Assembly: GCA_023379935.1 (NCBI GenBank)
Contig: JAMCPD010000021.1
Location: 1-64,000 of the forward strand
DNA from: Actinomycetota bacterium
GTDB taxonomy: Bacteria > Actinomycetota > Acidimicrobiia > Acidimicrobiales > JAMCPD01
Direction: 5' to 3'
DNA length: 64,000 nt
Part shown: piece by piece, positions 17,062-27,065 of the stretch
How positions within the stretch are numbered: position 1 is the first letter of the stretch
Layout: every line of letters begins with the position of its first letter
The notes under the pieces: generated by a model
Told to the model about the DNA's origin: nothing
Databases searched by the model: none
What the model saw: only the letters and a program-made list of their open reading frames with translations
Position numbers and translations under genes: made by a program

Positions 17062-19311
17062 ATGAAGAATCAAACTACCGGCAGTCAAACGGTCAATATC
17101 AATAGTCTAACTGCCCGACTACTTGAGTCACTGGTAGCGCTTCATCCAAATGGTGAAAAAAGAGAAGGACAGTATCGAATGGCTTTAGCGGTTGAGGAAG
17201 CCTTTGCAGATGGGCATCACTTATTGGTTCAGGCCGGCACCGGAACAGGCAAGAGTTTGGCTTATCTCTCTGCTGTTGTCGGGTCTGACAAAAAAGTGGT
17301 TATAGCAACCGCGACAAAGGCACTGCAAGATCAGCTTGCCAAAAAAGATATTCCTTTTGTGCAAGCTCATATGAACGAGGTCATGGCAGGGGGGGATTCG
17401 AAGAAGAAAAGTATCAAGGTTGCGGTTGTAAAAGGTCGTTCCAACTACTTGTGTAAAGCCAGAATAGCGGCTTTCAACCAGGATTTTTCAACAGTTGCAG
17501 GCAATCGTGAGAATAGTCATGCCGATGCCCGAGACGGTCATCAAGATCAGCTTTTTTTCTATGATGATTTGAAAGACCACGCAGATGCCATAAGGGATAT
17601 TATTTCGTGGTCGCGTACTTCCCAAACGGGAGATATAGATTCTTACCCAACTAAAGTTGATATGAGTGCCTGGCGGGAGCTCAGTGTCGGCTCGCAAGAG
17701 TGTCCGGGACGCAAATCTTGTGACTACGGTTATCGCTGTTTTGCTGAGATGGCCTGGGATAATGCACGTATAAGTGATATTGTGATTGCCAACATGCATC
17801 TGTTGGTGTTGGATATACACAGCACCTCTGATGGCACATCCAACAGGGACACATCCAACAGGGACACATCCAACAGGGACACATCCGGCGAAGATGATGA
17901 CGCTTATGAGGCCTACAGTGATGATAGAGGGGGTAACGGTGTATTTTCTCGTCTCTTAGAGGATTGTGATGGGATTGTCATAGATGAAGCTCATATGCTT
18001 GCACAGATAGCAGGTGATGTTTTAGGGGTTTCATTATCTTTTGCCCGCTTGGAAGCGCTGGCTCGAAGTTTACGAAAGGTATTCACCAGTAGAAGCGATA
18101 GTGGTGAGGGAGGTGTAGACGACCAAGGCAGCGGGGACGGCCGTAATGCGGATCATATAGGCAATGTCATGAGTCTGGCCAACTCGCTGGTCAAGGTTTT
18201 AGATTCATACAGGGGGGACAGAATCAATCTTGACGATGTGGAAGTAGATAACTGGTTTAGCGCAGCAGAAACTGTTCTAGCCGGCATATCAGCCAATTTA
18301 AGCTCTTTGAGAAATACAGTCCCACAAAGACTTCAATGTTTTGTGGAGTCGGCATCCAGTTTTGTTGATGTAATACGTGGCCATATAGCACAGTTTAGGA
18401 ACTTGGATTCCAACTGGGTAGCATGGGTTGAAGAAGAAAAAAATATTTCTGGAGCTTCACCAATGCTTGTTCTGCGCCTAACTCCTCTATTAGTAGGCGA
18501 GCTTTTATCAAAGGAGTTATTTGCCAAGGCTCCGGTAGTAGCAACATCGGCGACATTATCGCTAGGAGGCGATTTTCAAAATACTGCCGACTTATTTGGT
18601 CTTATGAGGGATGAATGGGTAGGACTTGATGTAGGGACACCTTTCGACCTCGCAAACCAGGCTTTGTTGTACTGTGCCTCGGATCTGCCCGATCCGCGCC
18701 ATGCCGAATTCGGCGATCTGGCCAGGGGCGAGCTGCTTGATTTGATAAAAGCAGCCGGAGGTCGCACACTTGCGCTTTTTACTTCGCGTGCGAGCATGCA
18801 AGAAGCCATAGATGTATTATCGCCCAAGTTGGCCGAGAAGGGAATTAATCTTTTAGGTCAAGACGACATGTCCAAGGATGCTTTGATACGTGTGTTTAGC
18901 GAAGATGAAACATCTTGCTTGTTTGCTACTATGAGTTTTTGGCAGGGAGTGGACGTACCGGGGCCTGCTTGTTCTTTAGTGGTTATTGACAAGCTCCCCT
19001 TTAAACCCCCCGACAACCCGGTTAGCCAAGCCAGACGGGAGTTGGCGCTTTCACAGGGGCTTAATCCTTTTATCACGATTGATCTACCTCATTGTGCCAT
19101 TTTGCTTGCTCAGGGCATGGGCAGATTGCTTCGTTCCAAACAAGACAGAGGGGTTGTGGCAGTTTTGGATCGTCGGTTAGTAGAATCTTCCTACTCTAAA
19201 CCCCTGCTTTCCAGCCTACCCCCCTTACCGTTGACTTGTGATAAGGCTGGGGTTATCGCCTTCTTGAATGATGTGTGCGCGGGTTATTCTCCGGTTAACA
19301 ACAGAAAATGA
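17062..19311 (+). CDS. dinG: DinG-family ATP-dependent DNA helicase
   Basis: The 749-aa protein is an XPD/DinG-type superfamily 2 helicase. Motif I QAGTGTGKSLAYL lies near residue 57, the DEAH box IDEAHML near 310 and motif VI ILLAQGMGRLLRSKQDRG near the end. Cysteines in NYLCKAR, ECPGRKSC and YRC give the four-Cys pattern of the 4Fe-4S cluster. It should unwind damaged or structured DNA 5' to 3'. An acidic, Ser/Asp-rich insert before the DEAH box contains three copies of a 15-bp repeat (SNRDT). No clear Shine-Dalgarno precedes the ATG at 17062. The 3' end overlaps a doubtful ORF by four bases. Confidence 0.9.
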   Translation: MKNQTTGSQTVNINSLTARLLESLVALHPNGEKREGQYRMALAVEEAFADGHHLLVQAGTGTGKSLAYLSAVVGSDKKVVIATATKALQDQLAKKDIPFVQAHMNEVMAGGDSKKKSIKVAVVKGRSNYLCKARIAAFNQDFSTVAGNRENSHADARDGHQDQLFFYDDLKDHADAIRDIISWSRTSQTGDIDSYPTKVDMSAWRELSVGSQECPGRKSCDYGYRCFAEMAWDNARISDIVIANMHLLVLDIHSTSDGTSNRDTSNRDTSNRDTSGEDDDAYEAYSDDRGGNGVFSRLLEDCDGIVIDEAHMLAQIAGDVLGVSLSFARLEALARSLRKVFTSRSDSGEGGVDDQGSGDGRNADHIGNVMSLANSLVKVLDSYRGDRINLDDVEVDNWFSAAETVLAGISANLSSLRNTVPQRLQCFVESASSFVDVIRGHIAQFRNLDSNWVAWVEEEKNISGASPMLVLRLTPLLVGELLSKELFAKAPVVATSATLSLGGDFQNTADLFGLMRDEWVGLDVGTPFDLANQALLYCASDLPDPRHAEFGDLARGELLDLIKAAGGRTLALFTSRASMQEAIDVLSPKLAEKGINLLGQDDMSKDALIRVFSEDETSCLFATMSFWQGVDVPGPACSLVVIDKLPFKPPDNPVSQARRELALSQGLNPFITIDLPHCAILLAQGMGRLLRSKQDRGVVAVLDRRLVESSYSKPLLSSLPPLPLTCDKAGVIAFLNDVCAGYSPVNNRK
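17836..17880. repeat. Three 15-bp tandem repeats inside dinG
   Basis: ACATCCAACAGGGAC occurs three times without a break, followed by a partial ACATCC. The frame is kept, coding (TSNRD)n in a disordered loop. Confidence 0.95.
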
Positions 19312-19626
19312 AGCACAGAACTGACACAAAGATTAATAGTTACACAGCTGCGGCCATAGGTTCTTTGTGCTCAGTGAGCAACGATGCGAGTGACGCGCAT
19401 AATCTTCGCTCGTCACGGCGTGTCCGTTACGCAGGGAACTCGGGTTGTTGGCAAGGCAAAGTAGCAGGTATGCCACCGGTCAGTCCTTTCAGGCGGCAAC
19501 CAAGTGGTATGAGTATATTAAAGAAACGTAAAATTTTCTCCAAAACAATAAAGAACTTGTTAAAAAATCGTCCAATAAGGGAGCAATTATTGCATATCGG
19601 GTTAATCAGGTATTAACTGGTTAGGT
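19312..19626 (+). other. Structured leader region before kdpA
   Basis: This 315-bp stretch between dinG and kdpA has a GC-rich core (about 19345-19512) followed by an AT-rich tail. On the plus strand the core can form GATGCG/CGCAT (19383-19400), GTGACG/CGTCAC (about 19390-19416), GGTTGTTG/CGGCAACC (19443-19501) and ATGCCAC/GTGGTAT (19469-19510). The first two are mutually exclusive, as are the last two in part. A 102-codon ORF crosses it but is basic, low-complexity and unrecognised. I suspect a cis-regulatory RNA controlling kdp, but it does not match the c-di-AMP riboswitch core (GGGTGAAT, CAGCTAAC) well enough to name. Confidence 0.4.
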
Positions 19627-21363
19627 ATGACTGTACAAGGAGTGTTACAGATAGTTGTTTTGCTCGGTGTGGTTGCTGTTGTCGGCATTTTTATGGGCCG
19701 CTACATGTTTGGCGTCTTCGAGAAGAACAAGACTTTTTTGGATCCCGTCTTGCTTCCAGTCGAGCGATCAGTATACAAGGTATGCGGGATAGATCCTACT
19801 CAAGAGATGCGTTGGACCACCTACGCACTTTGTTTGTTGGCGGTCAATGTGGTTGGGTTCGTTGTTCTGTTTATACTGCTTGGTTTGCAAAGCGTATTAC
19901 CTTTAAACCCGGCTCATCAGGCGCATGTGCCTTTTTGGACATCATGGAATACTGCAATCAGTTTTGTTACCAATACCAACTGGCAGAACTATGGCGGTGA
20001 GACAACTCTAAGTTACTTATCCCAAATGTGGCTCACTGTACAGCAGTTCCTGTCACCTGTTAGCGGAATATGTATACTTTTAGTTGTGGTGAGGGGATTT
20101 TCCCGCTCCCAGTCTAATACGGTAGGCAACTTCTGGAAAGATTTTATACGCTGTCTTTTATGGGTGGCGGTGCCTTTTGCGATACTCGGGACGATCATTC
20201 TCGTAGCTTTAGGGAGTCCTCAGAACCTACACGGGTACATACAGGTCAGTACCTTGGGTGGCGGACACCAGAAAATAGCCCAAGGCCCTGTAGCTTCTAT
20301 GACTTCTATTATGCAATGGGGTGATAACGGTGGCGGCTTTTTTGCCACCAATGCGGCGCATCCCTATGAAGCTCCCAATGTCGCCTCGTTGCTTGTTCAG
20401 CTCATAATGGGTTTTGCTGTTTCAGCCGGTTGTATATGGCTGTTTGGCAGGATGATCAAAGATGTTCGTCAGAGTAGAGCAGTGTTTGTTGCTATGGCGA
20501 TTATGTTTAGCGTTGGCGCTTTGGTTATGTATCACTACGAGTTGGTTGGCAACCCGATAGTTAATTCAGCCGTTGTTTCTGCGAAAGCCAAGACTGCAAA
20601 TCATACGGCCACCTATCGCTCCAATTGGGAAGGGAAAGAGACCCGCTTTGGTATAGGGACAACAACACTTTTTGAAAATTCAACTACGGCGGTTTCTTGG
20701 GGGTCCACTGCCGCTTCAAACGATAGTTTAACTCCGATTGGGGGGATGATGACACTTTTTAACATGACAACCGGTGAAGTTATATTCGGGTCTTGGGGGG
20801 TTGGCATGGTTGGGATGATTGCTTTTGCTATTCTTGCCATCTTTTTGGCCGGGTTGATGGTTGGCCGTACTCCTGAATATTTAGGTAAAAAGATTGAGTC
20901 TTATGAAGTCAAAATGGCGGTGTTGGCTATGATCGTAACCAGCTTCGCCATCTTGGTTTTGGCTGCTTTATCGCTGGCGGTTAAGCCCGGAATATCCGGG
21001 ATATATAACCCCGGCCCTCATGGCTTGACAGAGGTCCTTTATGCCTTCAGTTCCGGCGTTGGCAACAACGGTTCAGCTTTTGGCGGGTTAAATGCGGCTT
21101 CACCTTGGTATTCACTAACAGTAGGTATTGCAATGTTGCTTGGTCGTTATGCTATGTATATACCGCTTTTGGCTGTTGGCGGATCTATGGCTCTCAAACA
21201 GCGTGTTCCGGTCGGGGCAGGCACTTTCCCGACTCATGGTCCTTTGTTCATAGGTTTGTTGATTGGAACGGTTATTATAGTCGGTGCTTTGATATTTTTC
21301 CCCGCTCTGGCTCTCGGTCCTTTAGCTGAACACTTTTCCATGCAAGCGGGGAGGTTGTTCTGA
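19627..21363 (+). CDS. kdpA: Potassium-transporting ATPase, potassium-binding subunit KdpA
   Basis: The 578-aa protein is a multi-pass membrane subunit forming the K+-selective pore of the Kdp P-type ATPase. Typical KdpA segments are present: [42 protein letters not shown] (first pore loop), [19 protein letters not shown] (GGGFF motif) and [15 protein letters not shown] (a third selectivity loop). The length is normal. It is followed directly by kdpB (TGATG overlap). GG-rich bases just before the ATG provide at best a weak Shine-Dalgarno. Confidence 0.97.
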   Translation: MTVQGVLQIVVLLGVVAVVGIFMGRYMFGVFEKNKTFLDPVLLPVERSVYKVCGIDPTQEMRWTTYALCLLAVNVVGFVVLFILLGLQSVLPLNPAHQAHVPFWTSWNTAISFVTNTNWQNYGGETTLSYLSQMWLTVQQFLSPVSGICILLVVVRGFSRSQSNTVGNFWKDFIRCLLWVAVPFAILGTIILVALGSPQNLHGYIQVSTLGGGHQKIAQGPVASMTSIMQWGDNGGGFFATNAAHPYEAPNVASLLVQLIMGFAVSAGCIWLFGRMIKDVRQSRAVFVAMAIMFSVGALVMYHYELVGNPIVNSAVVSAKAKTANHTATYRSNWEGKETRFGIGTTTLFENSTTAVSWGSTAASNDSLTPIGGMMTLFNMTTGEVIFGSWGVGMVGMIAFAILAIFLAGLMVGRTPEYLGKKIESYEVKMAVLAMIVTSFAILVLAALSLAVKPGISGIYNPGPHGLTEVLYAFSSGVGNNGSAFGGLNAASPWYSLTVGIAMLLGRYAMYIPLLAVGGSMALKQRVPVGAGTFPTHGPLFIGLLIGTVIIVGALIFFPALALGPLAEHFSMQAGRLF

Positions 21364-23540
21364 TGCAAGCGGTAAACACAAGCAGCAATATTGCTAGAGA
21401 CAGTGGCATCACTGAAGCGGGCAACAAACACAAAAAACAGAGCTTTTGGAGCTTTGAAGCTGTAAAGACAGCCGTAAAACAGTCTTTTGTCAAGCTCAAT
21501 CCACATTCATTGATGCATAATCCTGTTATGTTCGTGGTTGAAGTAGGCAGCATGCTTACTACCTTAGATGCCCTCCGTTATCTTTTTGTTGGCCCTATCG
21601 CTGAGTTTTCTTTTGTCGGACAAATATCCCTGTGGTTATGGCTTACTGTGTTGTTTGCGAACTTTGCTGAAGCGATGGCGGAAGGCAGGGGTCAAGCTCA
21701 TGCTGACACTTTGAAGCGCACCAGGACAGACACGGAAGCAAAGCGGATAGTTGGCACTGTGCTGGAGGTTGTATCTGCTTCCAGGTTAGTAAAAGGCGAT
21801 ACTGTTTTGGTGGAAGCCGGTGATATCATTCCGGGGGATGGTGAGGTAATAGAGGGTGTAGCGGCAGTTGACGAGTCGGCTATAACCGGAGAGTCTGCTC
21901 CTGTCATTAGAGAATCAGGTGGTGACCGTTCTGCCGTTACCGGAGGAACCCGCGTTATCTCAGATCAGCTTAAAGTACGTATAACTGCCGAAAAGGGAGA
22001 GTCTTTCTTGGATAAGATGATCTCTTTGATAGAAGCTGCCAAGCGTTACAAAACACCGAATGAAATTGCTTTGGCACTGCTGTTAGCGGGACTTACGCTT
22101 ATATTTTTAGTAGTTGTACTCACTTTGGGTCCTTTCTCCATTTATTCGCATGTTCCCGTATCTGTAACGATTTTTATAGCATTGTTGGTGGCGCTAGCCC
22201 CTACGACTATCGGCGGGCTGTTGTCTGCCATAGGTATATCAGGGATGAACCGGCTTTTTGAGCGTAATGTTCTGGCATTGTCAGGGCGGGCTGTTGAAGC
22301 GGCGGGAGATGCCAACATAATAATGTTGGATAAAACCGGTACTTTAACCCTTGGTAACCGATATGCTACCGAGTTTATTCCAAACACCGGTGTGGATGCT
22401 ATGGAGTTGGCCGGGGCCGCTCAGCTTTCCTCCTTAGCAGATGAAACTCCTGAGGGCCGTTCAATAGTTGTTCTGGCCAAAGAACGCTACGGGTTGAGGG
22501 AGCAGTCGTTTTCAGAAAAAGAGGTGGTTTTTGTGCCCTTTAGCGCTCAAACCCGAATGAGCGGTGTAGATGTAAATAGCATGGATACAACTGCAGATAC
22601 AAATATTCGCCAAATTCGCAAGGGCGCTGTTGAAGCGGTTTGCTATTGGGTGGAATCAGATCTTTCCCCGCACATGAAACAGATCGTAGAGGACATATCG
22701 AATTCAGGTGGTACACCTTTGTTAGTAGGGGAAAGGCTGGTATCAAAAAAAGGAAAAAACGGTGAAAAGGGACAGTTGCTTGGGATAATTCATCTGAAGG
22801 ATGTTATCAAAGAAGGGATTGCAGAGCGTTTGGAGGCATTGCGCAAAGCGGGAATTAAAACTGTAATGATAACGGGCGATAATCCCCTTACTGCATCTGC
22901 AATTGCGCAGGAAGCAGGTGTGGATGATTTCTTGGCCGAAGCAACTCCTGAACGTAAGATGGAGTACGTGAAGACGATGAAAAGCAAAGGTTATATGGTG
23001 GCAATGGTTGGAGACGGTACGAATGATGCCCCCGCCCTGGCTAATGCGGATGTGGCTGTAGCTATGAACAGTGGGACTATGGCAGCAAGAGAAGCCGGCA
23101 ACATGATAGACCTAGACTCTGACCCTACCAAGCTAATTGAGATTGTTGAAGTGGGAAAGCAGATTCTTATTACCAGGGGTGCACTCACAACGTTTTCAGT
23201 TACAAATGATGTGGCCAAGTACTTTGCAATCATTCCGGCAATGTTCGCTGTTGGGTATCCGGGGTTGGAAAAGTTGAATATAATGCATTTGACATCACCT
23301 CAGTCCGCAATCTTGTCTGCAATTATTTTCAACGCCATTATTATTCCCCTTCTTGTTCCCATTGCCTTGAAAGGTGTGCGTTATAAGCCTGCTGCGGCTT
23401 CTGTGGTACTTAGAAAAAACCTGCTTTTATATGGACTTGGAGGGTTAATTGTTCCTTTTGTAGGCATAAAGCTGATTGACATGATAGTTACAGCATTGCA
23501 TCTGGTTGCAGCAGTTCATCCGGTTATAGGAGTTCATTGA
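21363..23540 (+). CDS. kdpB: Potassium-transporting ATPase, ATP-binding subunit KdpB
   Basis: The 725-aa protein is the catalytic P-type ATPase subunit. The actuator TGESAPV, the phosphorylation site DKTGTLT (near residue 324), the TGD motif [14 protein letters not shown] and the hinge [19 protein letters not shown] are all intact, as is the KdpB-type C-terminal membrane region. The N-terminal extension is hydrophilic. It works with KdpA, KdpC and KdpF to pump K+ when external K+ is scarce. Its first ATG overlaps the kdpA stop by one base. Confidence 0.97.
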   Translation: MQAVNTSSNIARDSGITEAGNKHKKQSFWSFEAVKTAVKQSFVKLNPHSLMHNPVMFVVEVGSMLTTLDALRYLFVGPIAEFSFVGQISLWLWLTVLFANFAEAMAEGRGQAHADTLKRTRTDTEAKRIVGTVLEVVSASRLVKGDTVLVEAGDIIPGDGEVIEGVAAVDESAITGESAPVIRESGGDRSAVTGGTRVISDQLKVRITAEKGESFLDKMISLIEAAKRYKTPNEIALALLLAGLTLIFLVVVLTLGPFSIYSHVPVSVTIFIALLVALAPTTIGGLLSAIGISGMNRLFERNVLALSGRAVEAAGDANIIMLDKTGTLTLGNRYATEFIPNTGVDAMELAGAAQLSSLADETPEGRSIVVLAKERYGLREQSFSEKEVVFVPFSAQTRMSGVDVNSMDTTADTNIRQIRKGAVEAVCYWVESDLSPHMKQIVEDISNSGGTPLLVGERLVSKKGKNGEKGQLLGIIHLKDVIKEGIAERLEALRKAGIKTVMITGDNPLTASAIAQEAGVDDFLAEATPERKMEYVKTMKSKGYMVAMVGDGTNDAPALANADVAVAMNSGTMAAREAGNMIDLDSDPTKLIEIVEVGKQILITRGALTTFSVTNDVAKYFAIIPAMFAVGYPGLEKLNIMHLTSPQSAILSAIIFNAIIIPLLVPIALKGVRYKPAAASVVLRKNLLLYGLGGLIVPFVGIKLIDMIVTALHLVAAVHPVIGVH

Positions 23541-23590
23541 TATGGGAGGCAGCTTGTTGTGATCTGTGGTTTTAAAGGGAAGTTAAAATA

Positions 23591-24187
23591 ATGAGCTATA
23601 GAGTCTTGTGGAGTTCACTCAGATTGGTTTTGTTGGCAACGGTTGTCTTGGGATTGGGTTATAACTTGTTGATGACAGGAATTGCAGAATTGGCATTTCC
23701 CCATCAAGCCAATGGTAGCCTGGTCAAGTACAATGGGAGAGTTGTGGGGTCGTCATTGATAGGCCAACAGTTTACAGCTGCCAAGTTCTTCCACGGACGT
23801 CCTTCCGCTACCACCCCACCTTATAATGCGTCTGCCTCTTCCTCCAGTAATCTGGGACCAACCAATCCTATACTGGTAAAACAGGTTGAACATAGCCTGA
23901 GCAAGATATTGGAATCTAACCCGGGAGTTACCCGAAACCAGGTTCCGAATAGTTTAATTGAAAGTTCTGCTTCAGGATTGGACCCTGACATAACTCCCAC
24001 AGGAGCGCTTCTTCAAGTACAACGGGTTGCAAAAGCAAATCATTTATCTGTGAACCTGGTTCGCCAACTAGTGCTGAGCCATGTCCAAGCTAGATTTTTG
24101 TGGGTGTATGGTCATTCTTATGTGAATGTTTTGCGGCTGAACTTGGCATTGGAAAAGTTGGTTGGGAGAAAAGGTATTGGCGGATGA
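23591..24187 (+). CDS. kdpC: Potassium-transporting ATPase subunit KdpC
   Basis: The 198-aa protein has one N-terminal membrane helix (LVLLATVVLGLGYNLLMTGI) and a large outer domain with KdpC motifs: GQQFTAAKFFHGRPSATTPPYNASASSSSNLGPTNP and SASGLDPDITPTGA. KdpC stabilises the KdpAB complex. AAGGGA upstream (about 23576) serves as Shine-Dalgarno. The stop codon overlaps the ATG of a 27-codon ORF. Confidence 0.96.
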   Translation: MSYRVLWSSLRLVLLATVVLGLGYNLLMTGIAELAFPHQANGSLVKYNGRVVGSSLIGQQFTAAKFFHGRPSATTPPYNASASSSSNLGPTNPILVKQVEHSLSKILESNPGVTRNQVPNSLIESSASGLDPDITPTGALLQVQRVAKANHLSVNLVRQLVLSHVQARFLWVYGHSYVNVLRLNLALEKLVGRKGIGG

Positions 24188-24267
24188 ATTACATATTTGG
24201 AGTCATTGGAGTTATAGTGGCTTTCTGGCTTTTTGCCTTATACGCAAAAGCATGCGAGAAGCTGTAG
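24184..24267 (+). CDS. 27-aa single-helix membrane miniprotein in the kdp operon
   Basis: ATG 24184 overlaps the kdpC stop (ATGA), and the frame runs 27 codons to TAG. The peptide is one hydrophobic helix (YIFGVIGVIVAFWLFALYA) with a short charged end (KACEKL). Stop-start overlap, position and composition suggest a real operon member. It could be a second KdpF-like accessory helix or an unrelated small subunit; its sequence does not match KdpF as well as the next ORF does. Confidence 0.6.
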   Translation: MNYIFGVIGVIVAFWLFALYAKACEKL

Positions 24268-24296
24268 GCCTTGTGCAATAGTTCGATTGGAGTGCT

Positions 24297-24386
24297 ATGA
24301 GTGCGGCTGAAATTGTTGGATTGATAGTTGGTGTAGGACTTATAGTTTTCCTGCTTTATGCCATGCTTTATCCGGATAAACTTTAG
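24297..24386 (+). CDS. kdpF: KdpF-like small subunit of the potassium ATPase
   Basis: This 29-aa peptide (MSAAEIVGLIVGVGLIVFL then LYAMLYPDKL) has the size, single helix and C-terminal YAxLxPexL-type ending of KdpF, the lipid-like stabiliser of the Kdp complex. GGAG at 24289-24292 lies 4 nt before the ATG. KdpF is normally encoded first, ahead of kdpA; here it is last, after kdpC and another mini-ORF. No KdpF-like ORF was seen before kdpA. Confidence 0.8.
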   Translation: MSAAEIVGLIVGVGLIVFLLYAMLYPDKL

Positions 24387-24596
24387 ATTGGCTATATATC
24401 CTGCCGTCTGATAAGTCCATAACCGCTATTATTTTTCGCGTTATCCAAGCGATACCTAAAGACAGATATTTTTTGGCCATCCGACCAAGATCTAATATCC
24501 TAAGTGTATGCGGTGAATGATTCGAGTGGCAACAGTATAAGCCGAGTGAGACTGCCCGCTTATTCCTTACAGAACTGAACTGATTTGTGGACTAAT
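24387..24596. other. Non-coding stretch between the kdp operon and the secreted repeat protein
   Basis: No gene is seen. An ATAAGC...GCTTAT inverted repeat (about 24538-24565) with a 16-nt loop is the only notable structure; it lacks a T-run. Confidence 0.4.
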
Positions 24597-24626
24597 TTGA
24601 CATTATTTGCTTAGTTATCATAACAT
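24597..24626 (+). promoter_or_regulatory. Promoter of the secreted repeat protein gene, leaderless
   Basis: TTGACA (24597-24602), 18-nt spacer, TAACAT (24621-24626). The ATG at 24633 is 6 nt after the -10, which would put the transcript start on the A of the start codon. This supports the long N-terminus of the gene. Confidence 0.65.
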
Positions 24627-24632
24627 GTAATC

Positions 24633-27065
24633 ATGACTCTATTATCCGCCGGACTAAACCACACCAACTTTGACTCTCAACCACAGCATGGATTTCGATT
24701 GATTCTTCGCATGGCCCACATGCTTTTCCGACGACGGTTTATGACCGTTCTTGGGGTTCTGCTCAGCGTTCTTGGGCTCGTGGGATCTGTGACGGCACTG
24801 CCATCAAGGAGCGCTTTGGCATCCCAACCTCAAACGCGAGCAGGCAGTTCGCCATCTTCGGTCCCGCTTGTCACGCCTTTGAACACCTTTGCCGCCGGGG
24901 CGGGTAACCAAGCTTACGTAGGCGTCACGCCTTTTCGCATCGCTGATACCCGCGCTAAATCCGGTTGCGGAAACGTTTCTCCGGGAGGCAGCCTCGGACC
25001 GGGTGCAAACGTTATACTGACAGTAGTAGGGGCAACTGCGTGTGCGGGAACCTCTGGATCTGTGCCTTCCAACGCGACGGCTGTAGTGTTGAACGTAACT
25101 GTTACTCGCACGACAGCACCGGGCTTTCTAACGATCTGGCCGGCAGGATCTACGATGCCGACTTCTTCGAACGTCAACTGGGGCACCGGGAATACTGTTC
25201 CTAACCTCACTACTGTGCAACTTGGCAGCTCCCCCGCCGGTGCACTCGGTGTTCACAACGGTTCAATGGGCGCTACTGCCCTGGTTGCTGACGTTGAGGG
25301 CTACTACGTGCCCGCCTCATCATCCTCGGGGCAAGGACACTACTATCCGCTTCAAAATCCGACTCGGATTTGTGACACAAGAGCTTCTCAGCCGAAGAAT
25401 CCCTGCACGGCCAAGACGCTTGGTGCAGCTGCAACCCTTGACGTTCCCGTAGCGGGACAGGGAGGTATTCCAGTCGTGGGAGTCGAAGCCGTGGTGGCAA
25501 ACATCACGGTAACGAACACCACCGCCAGCAGCTATGCCACGGTATGGCCAACCGGCAGTTCTGTTCCAACAACATCTAATCTGAACTGGGTAGCCACTCA
25601 GACAGTGGCCAACCGTGTAATTGTAGCACTCGGTACGAACGGTGATATTTCGATCTTCAATTTCGCCGGTGATACCGATGTGGTAGTGGATTTGAGTGGC
25701 TATTACCTCAATTCATCGGGTTCTGCCACGCAGGGGAGCCTCTTTATGCCAATCCCGCCTGCACGTATTTGTGATACCAGACCGGCCAGCATCTCAGGAG
25801 CACCCGATCAATGCACATCCAAGACACTTGGCTCGGGATTAGCCAATGCGAAAAGCGCAACGCTTCAGGTACAGGCGGCCGGTGAGGGTGGTGTTCCTGC
25901 ATCAACCTCAAACACACCACCGACGGTTGTGCTGCTTGACGTTGCGGTGACCGATACAACGGCCGACAGCTACTTGACTGTGTATCCGGGGGGATCCCGG
26001 CCGACAGCCTCTGATCTGAACTGGACAGCCGGTGAAACGCGGGCCAACCTGGTTATCGCGACTCTTGCACCCGGGGGAAGTGTAGAGGTCTACAACTATA
26101 ACGGCTCAGCAGATGTCGTCATAGATGTTCTCGGCTATTTTACGGCTGCGGCTGATACATGGACCGAAGCCGTTGCATCCGGAGCTGGGAACCCGTCGCC
26201 TCGATGCGATGCGGCAATGGCTTACGACCAGGCAACAGGCAATATTGTCATGTTTGGGGGAGCCCCGGTGTGTAACGTTGCCCCGACATCCGATACCACC
26301 TGGCTCTGGAACGGCTCTGACTGGTCGGCAGCCTTTTCCTCGTCCTCTCCGGCCCCGTCCGCAACACTGAGCATGGCTTATGACGCGGCCAATCAGACGG
26401 TTGTGCTCTTAGCGGGTTATTCGGGCACCAACGGTGAGTTTCTCCAGACCTGGACATGGAACGGTACCGCTTGGACCGAGCAGTTTCCGACCGCGAGTCC
26501 GTCATCGAATGATGCCTGTTGCTTAGCGGTGGACGAGATGACCTACGATGCCGCCTCAAATGTTGTCCTCCTCCTCACTCCCGCGGGAAATACCTGGACC
26601 TGGGACGGCACGAATTGGACCAAAGTGGCTTCGTCGGGGCCGCCGAACAGCGGATCGTTGGCTTACGACGCGCAAACCAGCCAGGTCATTTACTTCGGCG
26701 GACTTATCTCGTCGAATTCTAATACCGGTACGACCACAGACTCTAACGAGACCTGGGCATGGAGCGGAACCGCGTGGGCGAAACTGAGCCCCACCACTTC
26801 TCCCTCGCCTCGGATTCAGCCAACCATGGCTTACGACCCACTTAACCAGTCCATAGTGGTTTTCGGTGGAATCGGCCCCTGTAGCGGATTTGGCCAGTGC
26901 CCGTCTCTCGATGATACATGGGCGTGGAACGGCTCCACCTGGATTGCAGAGAGCCCCGTGTCAAGCCCGCCGCCGAGTGTAGCGGGTAACGGCATGGCTT
27001 TCGATGGCTCAATGATCATGGGCTTAGACGGTTCCGGTAATACCTGGCACTATCCAACTCAGTAG
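24633..27065 (+). CDS. Secreted protein with three beta-repeat modules and a kelch-like propeller
   Basis: The 810-aa protein has a long export signal (basic FRRRF near residue 33, then a hydrophobic stretch to about 62). About residues 85-515 contain three copies of a ~140-aa module beginning P(F/T/A)RI.DTR, with central VxNxTVTxTTAxSYxTVWP..S..PTxSNLNW and ending DVVVDxxGYY. About residues 515-805 are kelch-like repeats (MAYDxxxxxVVxFGG.....TWxWNGxxW) expected to form a propeller. The likely place is the cell surface; function is unknown. Codons are visibly GC-richer than those of its neighbours, suggesting a different origin. It separates the kdp structural genes from kdpDE. Confidence 0.8.
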   Translation: MTLLSAGLNHTNFDSQPQHGFRLILRMAHMLFRRRFMTVLGVLLSVLGLVGSVTALPSRSALASQPQTRAGSSPSSVPLVTPLNTFAAGAGNQAYVGVTPFRIADTRAKSGCGNVSPGGSLGPGANVILTVVGATACAGTSGSVPSNATAVVLNVTVTRTTAPGFLTIWPAGSTMPTSSNVNWGTGNTVPNLTTVQLGSSPAGALGVHNGSMGATALVADVEGYYVPASSSSGQGHYYPLQNPTRICDTRASQPKNPCTAKTLGAAATLDVPVAGQGGIPVVGVEAVVANITVTNTTASSYATVWPTGSSVPTTSNLNWVATQTVANRVIVALGTNGDISIFNFAGDTDVVVDLSGYYLNSSGSATQGSLFMPIPPARICDTRPASISGAPDQCTSKTLGSGLANAKSATLQVQAAGEGGVPASTSNTPPTVVLLDVAVTDTTADSYLTVYPGGSRPTASDLNWTAGETRANLVIATLAPGGSVEVYNYNGSADVVIDVLGYFTAAADTWTEAVASGAGNPSPRCDAAMAYDQATGNIVMFGGAPVCNVAPTSDTTWLWNGSDWSAAFSSSSPAPSATLSMAYDAANQTVVLLAGYSGTNGEFLQTWTWNGTAWTEQFPTASPSSNDACCLAVDEMTYDAASNVVLLLTPAGNTWTWDGTNWTKVASSGPPNSGSLAYDAQTSQVIYFGGLISSNSNTGTTTDSNETWAWSGTAWAKLSPTTSPSPRIQPTMAYDPLNQSIVVFGGIGPCSGFGQCPSLDDTWAWNGSTWIAESPVSSPPPSVAGNGMAFDGSMIMGLDGSGNTWHYPTQ

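Noticed and set aside
19340-19512. c-di-AMP (ydaO/yuaA) riboswitch
   Set aside because: Context fits and ACCGGTCAG is faintly similar to the conserved 3' part, but the GGGTGAAT and CAGCTAAC core elements could not be found, so the name is not used.
19308-19616. 102-codon ORF beginning on the dinG stop codon
   Set aside because: Its composition is basic and low in order, no family is recognised, and it crosses the strongly paired kdp leader. Chance openness is more likely, although the ATGA overlap leaves some doubt.
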